A DNA stretch of 64,000 nt from Deinococcus phoenicis (GCF_000599865.1 NZ_JHAC01000050.1:1-64000); one strand, 5' to 3'; positions 25,510 through 34,248 are shown, counted from the first letter of the stretch. Made by a program: numbers and translations. Notes: generated from the letters alone by a model not told the origin.

Positions 25510-26411
25510 ACCTCCCCCTCCCCGCCCGCCTGGGCCTGGGTGGGTGGAGCGTAAGCATTGGGGTCAATGCCGTTGAAGGTAAAGAACATCTCCGCCAGGC
25601 CGTATCCAGCAGCCTCTTCATGCCATTCGCGCATCGTGCGCCAGCCGGTAGCACGGAGTTGCGCTATCGGCACACTCACCCTATCCACTCCCGCCTCAGC
25701 CTGCGCTGGCGCGGGGGACTGGAGGAGGAGGATGGTGAGGTCGTCATACTCGCGCAGGGCCGCAGGGAGGTACTTCTCTTCCAGGGCGTCCTCTTGCCAG
25801 TTATTCAGGTCCACCAGCGTCTCTCGGAAAGCAGCCAGACCCGCTCGCAGCCCATCAGCCGGTACCGGGGCAGCAGGCTGGGCGAGGGCAGCGGCGAGGT
25901 GGCGGCGCACCGCTCCGACGAGATTGGTAGCCGCGTCCCGGCGCTGACCATCGGCCAGCCGGAACTCCGGTCCAGTAACCGCCTGAGTGCAGAGTGCCTC
26001 GGCGTGGTCACACATCTCCAGGTAGTGCGCCAGTTCAGCAGCCGGAGCGGGGGCGGGAGCAGCAGGGTGGGGGGTGGGAGTGATATCAGCCCACTCCGTC
26101 ACCCGCACCCCGTTCTCGCGGGCGTAGTTGATCTCCCGGCGCGTGCTTTCGCCCGCCTGAGCTTCGCCGCCCACGATCACGACCTCATCCGCGATGTCAA
26201 TTTTCCGCAGGTGCAGTTCGTCAAGGTGCCCTTTCGCCGCCTGCGCCATCTCGGGGTCGCCTCTGAACACGCCACAGGACAGGACAATGCAACCTGCGAG
26301 GGTGTAGTGAGCATTGGCGCGGCGGTATCCCTCCCTGAACCGGGTAGGCCCGCACAGGCAGATGATGCGGGGGTTGTCCGCCACAGCAGCAGCGGGCGCA
26401 GGGCTACTCAC
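25506..26411 (-). CDS. Nucleoside 2-deoxyribosyltransferase-like phage protein with C-terminal extension
   Basis: 301 residues, GTG start after GGAGGTGTCCC. The N-terminal domain (residues about 12-110) is a Rossmann-like fold: RIICLCGPTRFREGYRRANAHYTLAGCIVLSCGVF, then KIDIADEVVIVGGEAQAGESTRREINYARENG. The last segment, with Glu in GESTRREI, is shared by nucleoside 2-deoxyribosyltransferase and TIR-like relatives, which cleave N-glycosidic bonds. The rest (residues 120-301) is a phage-specific helical extension ending with a Pro/Gln-rich tail. It may act in nucleotide salvage; I cannot tell whether it is active. Confidence 0.7.
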   Translation of the reverse strand: MSSPAPAAAVADNPRIICLCGPTRFREGYRRANAHYTLAGCIVLSCGVFRGDPEMAQAAKGHLDELHLRKIDIADEVVIVGGEAQAGESTRREINYARENGVRVTEWADITPTPHPAAPAPAPAAELAHYLEMCDHAEALCTQAVTGPEFRLADGQRRDAATNLVGAVRRHLAAALAQPAAPVPADGLRAGLAAFRETLVDLNNWQEDALEEKYLPAALREYDDLTILLLQSPAPAQAEAGVDRVSVPIAQLRATGWRTMREWHEEAAGYGLAEMFFTFNGIDPNAYAPPTQAQAGGEGEV

Positions 26412-26805
26412 GGGACACCTCCGGGGCGAGAAAGTCAATCAGGGTCGTGAGGTCCGCAGGATTCAGCGCCTCCAACGCCTGAGAGGCCAGATAGCGTCGT
26501 GCAATGGCCTCTTTCAGGTCGTCGTGCCTGAACGGCCCGCGACGCACGGCCGCTTCCACGGTGTCGAGGTGCGCCGACGCCTCCACGAACTCCCGCAGCA
26601 GGGTCAGGTGATGGACAGCACTGCTCAGGAGGGCGTCCCGTCCACAGGCCGCGCACCAGACGTAGTCGCCGTCCTCGCTATAGACGGCGCAGTCGGTGCA
26701 GGTGACCTTCCCGCAGTCCTGGCAGGTCTGGGGGTCGTCAATGGGGCGCTGGCAGGTGGGGCAAAGGGCAGCAGCGGGGGCGGTCGGGTCAGGGGTATTC
26801 GGCAT
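26404..26805 (-). CDS. Zinc-finger-like phage protein
   Basis: 133 residues, MPNTPDPTAPAAALCPTC, with a strong ribosome site (AAGGAGACCCCTGACC). Four CxxC pairs within residues 15-55 (CPTC, CQDC, CTDC, CAAC) would bind two zinc ions. The remainder is helical (EAAVRRGPFRHDDLKEAIARRYLASQALEAL). The role is unknown; likely protein- or nucleic-acid-binding adaptor. Confidence 0.6.
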   Translation of the reverse strand: MPNTPDPTAPAAALCPTCQRPIDDPQTCQDCGKVTCTDCAVYSEDGDYVWCAACGRDALLSSAVHHLTLLREFVEASAHLDTVEAAVRRGPFRHDDLKEAIARRYLASQALEALNPADLTTLIDFLAPEVSRE

Positions 26806-27001
26806 GGTCAGGGGTCTCCTTGCGGGTGAGGGGCTTGAGGCGGGACGGGTGGACAGCAAACTCTCGCCACCGTCCGCTGACATTCACAGCGATGAGCAAC
26901 CGTCCCTCAGCGCTGGCGCGGCGCAGGACGCGCGCAAATCCACGCGGCTCGCCCAGGAACTTCACCAGCTCGCCGGGCTGGAATCCGTACAGGTCGTCCA
27001 T
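26789..27001 (-). CDS. Small phage protein, SH3-like
   Basis: 70 residues, MDDLYGFQPGELVKFLGEPRGFARVLRRAS. The start 'GFQPGELVKFLGEPRGFARVLR' followed by RLLIAVNVSGRWREFAVHPSRLKPL is the five-strand pattern of small KOW/SH3-like domains. It overlaps the zinc-finger gene by 17 nt and its ATG overlaps the upstream stop. Unknown function. Confidence 0.55.
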   Translation of the reverse strand: MDDLYGFQPGELVKFLGEPRGFARVLRRASAEGRLLIAVNVSGRWREFAVHPSRLKPLTRKETPDHAEYP

Positions 27002-27237
27002 CAGCGGGCCTCCTGGGGGGCGAGGGGCTTGAGGTTGCTCTCTCCGCACACGGGGCAGTAGTAGACCGGGCAGTACGGGGCGCTTCTCCGCGAGCGGGGG
27101 GAGTCAATCACTGGCATGACCTTGGTGTGATCGGTGAAGCTCGTCTGCCCCCAGCGGATGAGCTTCACCTCATCACCCAGCCAGCGCATGTGTTCGCACA
27201 TCTCGTCCGGGGTCTTGAACATCATCTGCTCACTCAT
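27001..27237 (-). CDS. Small phage protein with a CxxC pair
   Basis: 78 residues, MSEQMMFKTPDEMCEHMRWLGDE; TGATG coupling to the upstream stop. The C-terminal YCPVYYCPVCGES contains cysteines that could bind zinc with the upstream His/Cys. Helical N-terminal half. Unknown role within a run of coupled small early genes. Confidence 0.55.
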   Translation of the reverse strand: MSEQMMFKTPDEMCEHMRWLGDEVKLIRWGQTSFTDHTKVMPVIDSPRSRRSAPYCPVYYCPVCGESNLKPLAPQEAR

Positions 27238-27737
27238 CACTCCACCCCCTTGCCCTGGGCGCTGGCGAGGGCGGCGCGGGCCTGCTCAGCGCACCGCTTC
27301 AGCGCATGGGCCTCGCTGATCTGACACTGGGCCAGGGCTACGTTCTCCGGCGTGGAGTCATCGGGCAGGTTCCAATACAAGCGCTCTGCCTCGGCACTCC
27401 ATGCGCTTGCCAGTTGCCGCATCGTCTCCTGTGTACGCCGGAAGTTATTGGCCTCCTGGAAGGCCGCTGCCACATTGGCCTTGAAAGATTCGGCAGGCAC
27501 ATAGCGCACCCCCGAGTTACCGTGATGCTTCGCTTCCTCCCCCAGCCCCCGCACCCGCTCTAGCGCCGCCTGCTCCCGCCGTTCTGCCGCCTCAGCGCGG
27601 GCCAGCTCGGCGTCCACCTCCTCCAGCAGGCTCAGTTCCTCCAGTGTGGCCCCGCGTGCGGTGCGCTGGCGGCGGTAGGTGGCGAGGCGGGCCGTCAGAT
27701 CGGCATTTTTGGGGGTGGGGTCGTCATTCGTCGGCAT
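27237..27737 (-). CDS. Coiled-coil early phage protein
   Basis: 166 residues, MPTNDDPTPKNADLTARLATYRRQRTARG. An acidic coiled coil (LEEVDAELARAEAAERREQAALERVRG) is followed by VAAAFQEANNFRRTQETMRQLASAWSAEAERLYWNLPDD. No known domain. The start is 2 nt from the upstream stop, so it is in the same operon. Confidence 0.6.
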   Translation of the reverse strand: MPTNDDPTPKNADLTARLATYRRQRTARGATLEELSLLEEVDAELARAEAAERREQAALERVRGLGEEAKHHGNSGVRYVPAESFKANVAAAFQEANNFRRTQETMRQLASAWSAEAERLYWNLPDDSTPENVALAQCQISEAHALKRCAEQARAALASAQGKGVE

Positions 27738-27739
27738 GG

Positions 27740-28354
27740 TCAGTTCCTCCCGTCATCGGTCTGGTGCGGGTAAAGGTCGGTGAGCGCGTATCTGAGCTGC
27801 CTGTTCAAGAAAAGGACCGCCAGCGCCGCCAGGTGAAAGTCGGCGCTCTCTTTGGTTGCAAAGGCTGGCAGGAAGTTGATGCGGTAGTCGTCAGGCCCGT
27901 CGCCGTTCCACCCGGTCTCAATCGCCGCCCAGGTGAAAGGCGGGCACTCCAACTCCATCGGGCTGAGACCGTTGGGCACGTCGTCCGGATTCAGCTCGCG
28001 GTAGGCAGGCCATACGGCGCGTAGCCCCGCGAGGTTGCGTTCACGTGCCGCCTTGACCTGCTGGGCATCCGCCCCTTGCAGGCTCTTCAGGTACCCGCAC
28101 AGCTTTGCCAGCCGCTCACGCTGATAGCTCTCGGGGAACGCGAACGTGTAGGGGTCGCCCGCGACCCAGTGCAGTGCCGGGCGGACGCAGGAGTGGTAGT
28201 AGGCCAGCAGCCCGGCGTCCTCACCGTGAATGGTGGGGTCGTCCTGCTTCAGCGTCGCCCACTCGCTGTCCAGTTGGTCGAGGATCAGGGCAAGATTGTT
28301 GCGGCTTGCGGCAGACTTAGGGGCTGCTGCCTTGGAAGTGCCCGCGAGGCCCAT
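27740..28354 (-). CDS. Early phage protein, unknown
   Basis: 204 residues, MGLAGTSKAAAPKSAASRNNLALILDQLDS, preceded by GGAGGCCCGCTG. It is soluble and Trp-rich (HWVAGDPYTFAFPE, CPPFTWAAIETGWNGDGPDDYRINFLPAF). It lies between the AP2-domain gene and the coiled-coil gene. I do not recognise it. Confidence 0.6.
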   Translation of the reverse strand: MGLAGTSKAAAPKSAASRNNLALILDQLDSEWATLKQDDPTIHGEDAGLLAYYHSCVRPALHWVAGDPYTFAFPESYQRERLAKLCGYLKSLQGADAQQVKAARERNLAGLRAVWPAYRELNPDDVPNGLSPMELECPPFTWAAIETGWNGDGPDDYRINFLPAFATKESADFHLAALAVLFLNRQLRYALTDLYPHQTDDGRN

Positions 28355-28385
28355 CAGCGGGCCTCCAGCGGGCTACCGAACGCAT

Positions 28386-28589
28386 TTACTCGGGGAAGTT
28401 CAGTGTGTGCTTCAGTTCGGGCAGGTAAGCCCGCACGTACTTGTCGTAGGCTTGCGCCGCCAGTAGCTCGCCTTCTAACTGGGGCGCTGGATCGAAGCTG
28501 GCTATAGTCCGCTCCCTGCCCGCCTCGGTCACCAGAGCGACCCAGCGGCGGTTCTTCAGCGTGACCCCGTTGTATTTCGACTTCGGCAT
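28386..28589 (-). CDS. Stand-alone AP2/ERF-type DNA-binding domain protein
   Basis: 67 residues, MPKSKYNGVTLKNRRWVALV, with a strong ribosome site (AGAAGGAGCCACGC). It matches an AP2 domain along its whole length: YNGV at the start, RWVALV as strand 2, IASFDP as strand 3, a helix AAQAYDKYVRAYL, and the diagnostic LNFPE end. In bacteria and phages AP2 domains are usually the C-terminal part of HNH homing endonucleases or integrases; here the protein is only the domain. It lies beside the GTTAC/GTAAC box cluster and could be its reader; that link is inference. Confidence 0.75.
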   Translation of the reverse strand: MPKSKYNGVTLKNRRWVALVTEAGRERTIASFDPAPQLEGELLAAQAYDKYVRAYLPELKHTLNFPE

Positions 28590-28615
28590 GCGTGGCTCCT
28601 TCTGACGATTCTAGC

Positions 28616-28873
28616 CCGTTACATTCCAGGGAGTAACCGGGGTTTTCGCGCTCAGAGCGGCAAAATACCTTCCCAAAATCCCGGTTACACTTTGTGGTCT
28701 GAGGGTGGGTCCCCCCTACGGCTCTGCGCGTGCGCATGTGCGTACGTACACCCTCAATATCTATAAAACGTAACTTATAGATATATAGATAAGAGAAACA
28801 TGCAGCAGGACGGGGAAAAAGCCGGTTACATGTTCCCAGTAACCCCCCCGTAACGAGCCGTAACGCGGGTAAC
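28616..28873. promoter_or_regulatory. Cluster of nine GTTAC/GTAAC boxes, candidate phage replication origin or operator
   Basis: Boxes start at about 28618, 28633, 28684, 28770, 28825, 28839, 28850, 28860 and 28869. Two pairs form inverted repeats (CGTTAC-N10-GTAACC at about 28617-28638; GGTTAC-N9-GTAACC at 28824-28844) and the last three are direct repeats spaced 9-10 bp, one helical turn. An AT-rich 40-bp core with an 8-bp inverted repeat lies in the middle. The cluster ends 1 nt before the primase stop codon. Iterons plus an AT-rich core next to a primase gene is the layout of many phage origins; a repressor operator for the downstream AP2 gene is the alternative. Confidence 0.6.
28759..28782. 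repeat. Inverted repeat ATCTATAA-N8-TTATAGAT in the AT-rich core
   Basis: Perfect 8-bp arms around a loop that contains one GTAAC box; it is followed by a further ATATAGAT. This is the most AT-rich stretch of the prophage outside the exported-protein gene at 39.4 kb and is the likeliest unwinding site or promoter in the region. Confidence 0.6.
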
Positions 28874-28874
28874 T

Positions 28875-31607
28875 TCATTGGCGTAGCCTCCGGTTGAACT
28901 CTTCGAGCAGGTCGGCGTCACACCGCTCAGGAACCTGGCTGAGGGTGACCCGCTTGGCGCGCACGGGATGGCCCTCGTAGCTTTTGTGCACATCGCCCGC
29001 AGCGAAGTAGCTCGCCTGTTCGGCGTACTGCTTCAATAGCGTCGTGTTGGCAATGGCGGCGCGTTCCCGGTAGTGCGCCTGCACGAGGTCCAGGCACGCC
29101 TTCGGGCGAATTAGCAGGTCAGTTGGGAGCGCACCGGGCACTACGTACATGCCAGGGCTGGGCACCTTCGTGAGCACGAAGGCGAGCTGCTCTAGGAACA
29201 GCTCCAGGTTTGTCACGCCTTCGCTGCCGCCCTCCAACGTGTTGTGGACGCCCTCGCGTAGCGTGTCGAGAATGGCCGTGTCCGGAATAACCTCCAGGTC
29301 GTCTTGCAGCACCAGCAGCCCGTAGGCGATGTACGTCAGGGCGTAGCGCAGTCGGGGGTTAGCGGTGCCGCCAATAGCCTGACCGGCCAGGTCAGTTGCA
29401 CGCTGAATGCGCGCCAGGTGCTCCTTCTCTCCCGTCGTGCGCGCCAGTTCGTGAAGGTGCGCGGCGTAGGCCCACAGTGGGAGCTTCAGGACCTCGCTGT
29501 ACCCGTCCAGTCCCCCCCGGTCCTGCTTCCGGGTGAAGTACAGGACGCCGCGCGACTTGGTGGCCGCGTCATCCGTGAAGCCTTCCCCCAGCACTACAAG
29601 GGGTGCGTTCAGCTCATAAGCGAGGTTCTTGGAGGCCATGCCGGAGCCGCGCCACTTGGTGCCGAGGTCATGGTGCTTGCGGAGCTGGCCGTCGTCGATC
29701 TCACCCGGCCGATACTCATCGAGCAGGGCCAGGCTGTTATTCGCGCTGCTATGGGCAATGTCGTACTGGTAGGCCGTCATACCACTCGCCTTAGTCAGGC
29801 GGGCGCTGTAGCCGGTCATCAGTTCCAGGGCGATCTGTGCCCCGGAGGTCTTGCCCGACTCGCGCTCCCCAGCCACATACACGAACGGGAGGCGGTTGCC
29901 GAGGTGGGGTGTAATGCGGGGGCTGAAGGCACTGGCTGCGCCGTAGCCCAGCAGGGCGTAGGCCACAGCGGGCGTGATCAAGCCAGGCAGCTTCACTATG
30001 GCGCGGCGAGCCTCGTCCACCTGTGCCGGGGTGGCGAGACGGGGGGCCTTGAATGCACGGCTACCAGGGTCCACGGGCGTGCCGCTGTAAAAGAGCGGCG
30101 GCGTGTCGCCACTGCTGATTGTCCGGTTCTCGAAGACCTCTACCCACTCGCCCTCGTGCAGGTGAAGCCCGTAAGACTTCACGCCACGGGCACCAGGCAA
30201 GTCGGGGTAGGTCGCGGCGATGTAGTCGCCAATCTTGGCAATGTCGCTGTTGTTCGTGGTGAAACAGCGAGCCTGATAGCCGCCTACTGTTTCCAGTAGG
30301 TCTTTGCGGCTGTTCCAGGCAGAGCTTCCCAGTTGCAGCTCGTGATGCCCTCCTCCCCGCACGATCAGCGTTCCCCGCTCGCCGTAAGTACCGTCGGGGT
30401 AGTGCAATTTCAGGTTTGGTTCCCATACCCAGTTGGTGAGCTGTTCGGGGTACCAGTCCACGACCTCGCCGCCTTTTTTGACCGGGCGGTCGATGTAGTA
30501 GACACCGTGCTGCACGTAGACCCCGCTCACAGGGGGACGGGGCGCTTCTAGACCCGGCACGCCTGCCGCCTCGCTGCGCACCCGGTCTTTGCCGATGGTG
30601 CCCTGCGCAGCGGGCTGCCGCTCAGGCTTCAGCCCCACCCCGCTCAGATCGCGCGGCTCGGCCTTGCCCGCCTCCAGACCAGAGTGCAGCGTGTCCCGGA
30701 TTTCGCCCGCGTCCAAGCCGACGGCCTCGGCAGCCTCGCGCAGTTGCCGCTCAGCCTCCACCTCGTCCAGAATCCCGGCTCCGATCAGGGTACCGACCGC
30801 GAACGCGCTGCGGTTGAGCTGATCGTTGCGGCCCCCCTCTCCCGTCGCCCGGACGGCCTCCACCTCGCGCTGGAGCGCCGCCTGGGCATAGCGCTCCTGG
30901 GCCGTGCCGGTCAGCTCGGCGGGCTGGGAAACGGGCGCGGGCTTGGGCTTCTCGACGTATCGGTAGCCTTCCAGCGCGTCGCGTTCAACCCAGGCGTCGG
31001 GGTCCTGGTGCCACAGTTCGACAGGGAGCGGGCGCTCCCGATTTTTCAGGTTCAGGGAGCCGGGGAGGCGGAAGATACGCGCCGCGTCCACAGTTTTGGG
31101 GTCACCGTCGAAAGCGGCGGCGAGGCCCCGGTTGTACGCCTCGGTATCCGCGAGGTCAGACCGCGCCCGGCGCGCCCAGTACACCTGCAACCCGTGCCCG
31201 GTGTACACGACGGCGCGGGGCGGGAGATCGGCAGCCAGGAAGGCGGCGAGGTAGTGCCTGAAGGCGGCCTCGGCGCACTCGCGCAGCTCCTCCGGGGTCA
31301 TGTTCTGCACGTCGAGCTGGCCGTGAACCCAGGGAGTGCCCTTGAGGTCGATGTCCAGCCAGACGAGGTGCGTGGGGTGGACGTTCTGCGCCGTGCCGTC
31401 CTGCTGGTCACGGCGCAGGCTGATGCCGAAATAGGCGTTCTGCTTCTGGGGGATGGCCGTGAACTCGTCGGGGTGTCCCTCGAAGGCGGGCCAGGGCATC
31501 CAGGCTCGCCCCTTGCTGGGCAGGAACCGGAACTCGACGAATCCGGCGGGGGGCGTGACCCCCCCGTACAGGAGGGCCACCCACTGGAGGGGTGAGGGTT
31601 GAGTCAT
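28875..31607 (-). CDS. Primase-polymerase / ATPase replication protein
   Basis: 910 residues. The N-terminal domain (about residues 1-220) is an archaeo-eukaryotic primase (Prim-Pol): LVWLDIDLKG with the metal-binding Asp-x-Asp, VVYTGHGLQVYW, and RIFRLPGSLNLKN. The C-terminal half (about 520-800) is a helicase-type ATPase with Walker A GERESGKTSG and Walker B SLALLDEYRP. Such two-domain proteins prime and unwind phage DNA. It is next to the SF1 helicase and SSB-like genes, and its 3' end carries the box cluster. The ASCH gene stops 1 nt before its start. Confidence 0.88.
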   Translation of the reverse strand: MTQPSPLQWVALLYGGVTPPAGFVEFRFLPSKGRAWMPWPAFEGHPDEFTAIPQKQNAYFGISLRRDQQDGTAQNVHPTHLVWLDIDLKGTPWVHGQLDVQNMTPEELRECAEAAFRHYLAAFLAADLPPRAVVYTGHGLQVYWARRARSDLADTEAYNRGLAAAFDGDPKTVDAARIFRLPGSLNLKNRERPLPVELWHQDPDAWVERDALEGYRYVEKPKPAPVSQPAELTGTAQERYAQAALQREVEAVRATGEGGRNDQLNRSAFAVGTLIGAGILDEVEAERQLREAAEAVGLDAGEIRDTLHSGLEAGKAEPRDLSGVGLKPERQPAAQGTIGKDRVRSEAAGVPGLEAPRPPVSGVYVQHGVYYIDRPVKKGGEVVDWYPEQLTNWVWEPNLKLHYPDGTYGERGTLIVRGGGHHELQLGSSAWNSRKDLLETVGGYQARCFTTNNSDIAKIGDYIAATYPDLPGARGVKSYGLHLHEGEWVEVFENRTISSGDTPPLFYSGTPVDPGSRAFKAPRLATPAQVDEARRAIVKLPGLITPAVAYALLGYGAASAFSPRITPHLGNRLPFVYVAGERESGKTSGAQIALELMTGYSARLTKASGMTAYQYDIAHSSANNSLALLDEYRPGEIDDGQLRKHHDLGTKWRGSGMASKNLAYELNAPLVVLGEGFTDDAATKSRGVLYFTRKQDRGGLDGYSEVLKLPLWAYAAHLHELARTTGEKEHLARIQRATDLAGQAIGGTANPRLRYALTYIAYGLLVLQDDLEVIPDTAILDTLREGVHNTLEGGSEGVTNLELFLEQLAFVLTKVPSPGMYVVPGALPTDLLIRPKACLDLVQAHYRERAAIANTTLLKQYAEQASYFAAGDVHKSYEGHPVRAKRVTLSQVPERCDADLLEEFNRRLRQ

Positions 31608-31608
31608 G

Positions 31609-32172
31609 TCAGAGGCCCAGCCAATCCGCGCCCGTGCGCTCAGCAGCGATAGGGGGCCGCGTCACCTGCACCTGCTCGACCTGCCGCCGCACCTCGCGCT
31701 CGACAACCTCGGGCACCTCCCAGAAACCCTGAGCGCCCCGGCACTCCACCGGCTCGGGCAGCGCAACCACCTGGCTGAGCATCAGGTGGAGCTGGCCGGG
31801 AACCGCCCAGGAGCTGCGGCTGGCGCGGGTGGTGCCGCTGATCACGGCAACGGCGACGATGCCGGACACGAGGAACGCCTCCGGGGCGAAGGGGCCTTCC
31901 GGCGAGCGGCTGGCGAGGAACTGCGCCGCGCTGCCAGGCAGCTCGCCGCCCAGGTTGGCGCGCATGGCCTTCAGCCCGGCGATGAACTCGCGCCAGCCCT
32001 GATTCCGGCCTCGCTTGGGGCAACTGCCGGAGTGGATGGCGACGGGTTCCCCGATGATCTGGGGTAGGCCCATCAGGTCGGCCACGCGGTCATCCCAGTC
32101 GCGGTTTTCGATGTCCTTCCCGGCCCACCCAATAGCAAATCCCCAGGGGTGCCGGAGCGTGAGGGCCTTCAT
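31609..32172 (-). CDS. ASCH-domain protein
   Basis: 187 residues, MKALTLRHPWGFAIGWAGKDIENRDW, followed by PVAIHSG: this is the ASCH (PUA-related) signature, in which the Trp and the Glu-Asn-Arg form the nucleic-acid or modified-nucleoside pocket. ASCH domains bind RNA and some hydrolyse acetylated or methylated nucleosides. The ATG overlaps the stop of the helicase gene. The C-terminal 60 residues are phage-specific. Role in this phage unknown. Confidence 0.8.
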   Translation of the reverse strand: MKALTLRHPWGFAIGWAGKDIENRDWDDRVADLMGLPQIIGEPVAIHSGSCPKRGRNQGWREFIAGLKAMRANLGGELPGSAAQFLASRSPEGPFAPEAFLVSGIVAVAVISGTTRASRSSWAVPGQLHLMLSQVVALPEPVECRGAQGFWEVPEVVEREVRRQVEQVQVTRPPIAAERTGADWLGL

Positions 32173-34226
32173 GCCACACCTTCCAGGTCCATCAGCCGGA
32201 AGGCTGCCTTGATCTCCTCGACGCGGGCCGCGCGGCTCAGCTCGTCCCACTCGCTGACCAGTAGCGGCTCCTGCACGCCGATCTCAGCAGCCAGAGCCTC
32301 CATCTCCGCCGGGATGCTGACCGGGTACTCGGGCCAGTACACGCCGTCCTCGGGGCCGTCCCAGGGGTCGGGGGCAGCCACCAACGGCACGCCCAGCAGC
32401 GCCTCGGCGGCCTCCACGAACTCCGGGCGGATGTCCAGCACCACCGGCTCGGGCGCAGGCTGCGCCAGTCGCCGCAGCAGGCTGGACGGCTCATCCGGTG
32501 CGTCGCTCGCCGCGTTCGTCCACCACGCCACGACGCGCAGCGTGCTGACCACACACAGGTGGTTCTTCGCGCGCGTGCTGGCCGTGTAGAAAAACTTCTT
32601 GGCGGTGTCGTCCCGCACCTTGCCCGGCTGCATCACGATCACGCGGGGCCAGTCGCTGCCCTGGGCCTTGTGGACCGTGATCACGTAGCCGAGCTGCACG
32701 AACTTCTCGACCTCATCCTCGGGGATGTCCACCTCGCGCCCAGTGATTTCCACGCGCAGATGCGGCATCAGGTCGCCCTGCTCGACTTCCCAGCCGCCGC
32801 CGGGTTGCTTGCGCTGGACCAGCTTGGGCTTGCTGACCAGGCCCACCACACGCCCCGTTTGCCCGTTGAAAATGTTCAGCAGGGTGCTGTTCTTGACGAC
32901 GATGATCTTGTCGCCCTCGCGCACTTCCGCGTGGTAGAGGGGCCGGTTGCGCTCGCCGGTGCCCAGCTTCCACAGCGGGTACTCGAACAGCGGCGTGCCG
33001 TCGGGGTTGATGACGGCCTGTGCCCGGAGGTTGTAGCGCTCGGCGTTCTCGTTCTGGTAGGTGATGACCTGCCAGGCCTCGTAGTTGGTCCCGCCGTGCG
33101 TTCGCACGAGCTGGTCGAACAGCACGTCGAGGTTGCTGGGGTCCACGCCCAAGTGCATCTCCACGCACTCGGCAGGTGCAGGCCGGGAGCGGTTCAGGAT
33201 GCCTTCCGCCATGTGCAGGATGCCCTGCTGGTCTGCCTGCCGGTAGTTGCGGGAGAGGTGCGCGCGGGGCGCGCCGTGGTTGATCAGGTCCACGAAGGGG
33301 GTTCCGTAGCCGATGGGCGGGAGTTGGTTGGGGTCGCCCACCAGGATCAGGTGCGCGCCGGGCCGCAGGCTGTCCACCACGGCCCACAGCAGCCAGTTGG
33401 GGAGCATGGACGCCTCGTCGATCACGATGAGGCCCTCGGCCAGCGTGTCCACCGTGAAGCCGCGTTTCTGGTAGCCCAGCGCCTTGTGGATCGTGGTCGC
33501 CTCCGCCATCACGCCGTAAGCGTCGAAGGCTTCCCGCATCCGGTCGGCCGCCTTGCCCGCGAAGGCCATGCCGCGCACGCTGCCGCCCGCGACGATCACG
33601 CACTGAGCGAGCGCGGCCACGACATGCGTCTTCCCGCAGCCGGCCCCACCGGTCAGGCACAAGACGCGGGTATGCAGGGCCGATTGCACGGCAGCACGCT
33701 GCACGTCATCCAGGCCCAGCCGTTCACAGATGTCGAACTGGGCCTTGGTCAGGGGGGGTAGGGTGTCAGCCAGCGGGGGGAGCTGGCGCATCCAGCGTTC
33801 CAGGCCCTTCTCGGCTTCCAGTTCCTCGGGGAGCCAGTACAGCCCTTCCTCGACTGCCACGCCCGCTTCCTTGTGGGTCGGGTCGCGGAGTTCCAGCTTC
33901 ACGCGCTCGCTGAAATACTCGCGCTCGCCCAGCACGCCGCGCTGTTCCAGAATCCAGCGGTTGCCCGCCTCGTGGCGGCGCTCGTCGTCGGGACCGATGT
34001 CGAACTTCTCTTTGGCGATGCGGTCGGCCTTCTTGAAGCCGATGCCGTCCACCTCGACGAGGCTGTAGGGGTTGCGTTCGATCACGACCAGGGCCGCGTC
34101 CGGGTCGCCGTCGCCCAGGTCCTCGATGACGCGCTTGTAGAGCTTGGAACCAATCCCGGGCAGGTCCCGTATGGTCTGGCGAGGGTCAGTTCGGTACCAC
34201 AGGGGACCTTGCTTGCCGTTTAACAT
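32169..34226 (-). CDS. RecD2-like SF1B DNA helicase
   Basis: 685 residues, MLNGKQGPLWYRTD, after TGGAGGTTCCACC. Residues about 20-75 hold tandem helix-hairpin-helices (LPGIGSKLYKRVIEDLG, VDGIGFKKADRIA), as in RecD2. The motor has Walker A TGGAGCGKTHV, motif II VIDEAS, motif III GDPNQLPPIG, and motif V/VI-like VITVHKAQGSDWPRV and FYTASTRAK. RecD2-type enzymes are 5'-3' helicases. The protein may serve as replication helicase or in recombination. Length matches the family. A terminator-like hairpin lies between it and the upstream gene. Confidence 0.9.
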   Translation of the reverse strand: MLNGKQGPLWYRTDPRQTIRDLPGIGSKLYKRVIEDLGDGDPDAALVVIERNPYSLVEVDGIGFKKADRIAKEKFDIGPDDERRHEAGNRWILEQRGVLGEREYFSERVKLELRDPTHKEAGVAVEEGLYWLPEELEAEKGLERWMRQLPPLADTLPPLTKAQFDICERLGLDDVQRAAVQSALHTRVLCLTGGAGCGKTHVVAALAQCVIVAGGSVRGMAFAGKAADRMREAFDAYGVMAEATTIHKALGYQKRGFTVDTLAEGLIVIDEASMLPNWLLWAVVDSLRPGAHLILVGDPNQLPPIGYGTPFVDLINHGAPRAHLSRNYRQADQQGILHMAEGILNRSRPAPAECVEMHLGVDPSNLDVLFDQLVRTHGGTNYEAWQVITYQNENAERYNLRAQAVINPDGTPLFEYPLWKLGTGERNRPLYHAEVREGDKIIVVKNSTLLNIFNGQTGRVVGLVSKPKLVQRKQPGGGWEVEQGDLMPHLRVEITGREVDIPEDEVEKFVQLGYVITVHKAQGSDWPRVIVMQPGKVRDDTAKKFFYTASTRAKNHLCVVSTLRVVAWWTNAASDAPDEPSSLLRRLAQPAPEPVVLDIRPEFVEAAEALLGVPLVAAPDPWDGPEDGVYWPEYPVSIPAEMEALAAEIGVQEPLLVSEWDELSRAARVEEIKAAFRLMDLEGVA

Positions 34227-34248
34227 GGTGGAACCTCCAGAAGGGGTT

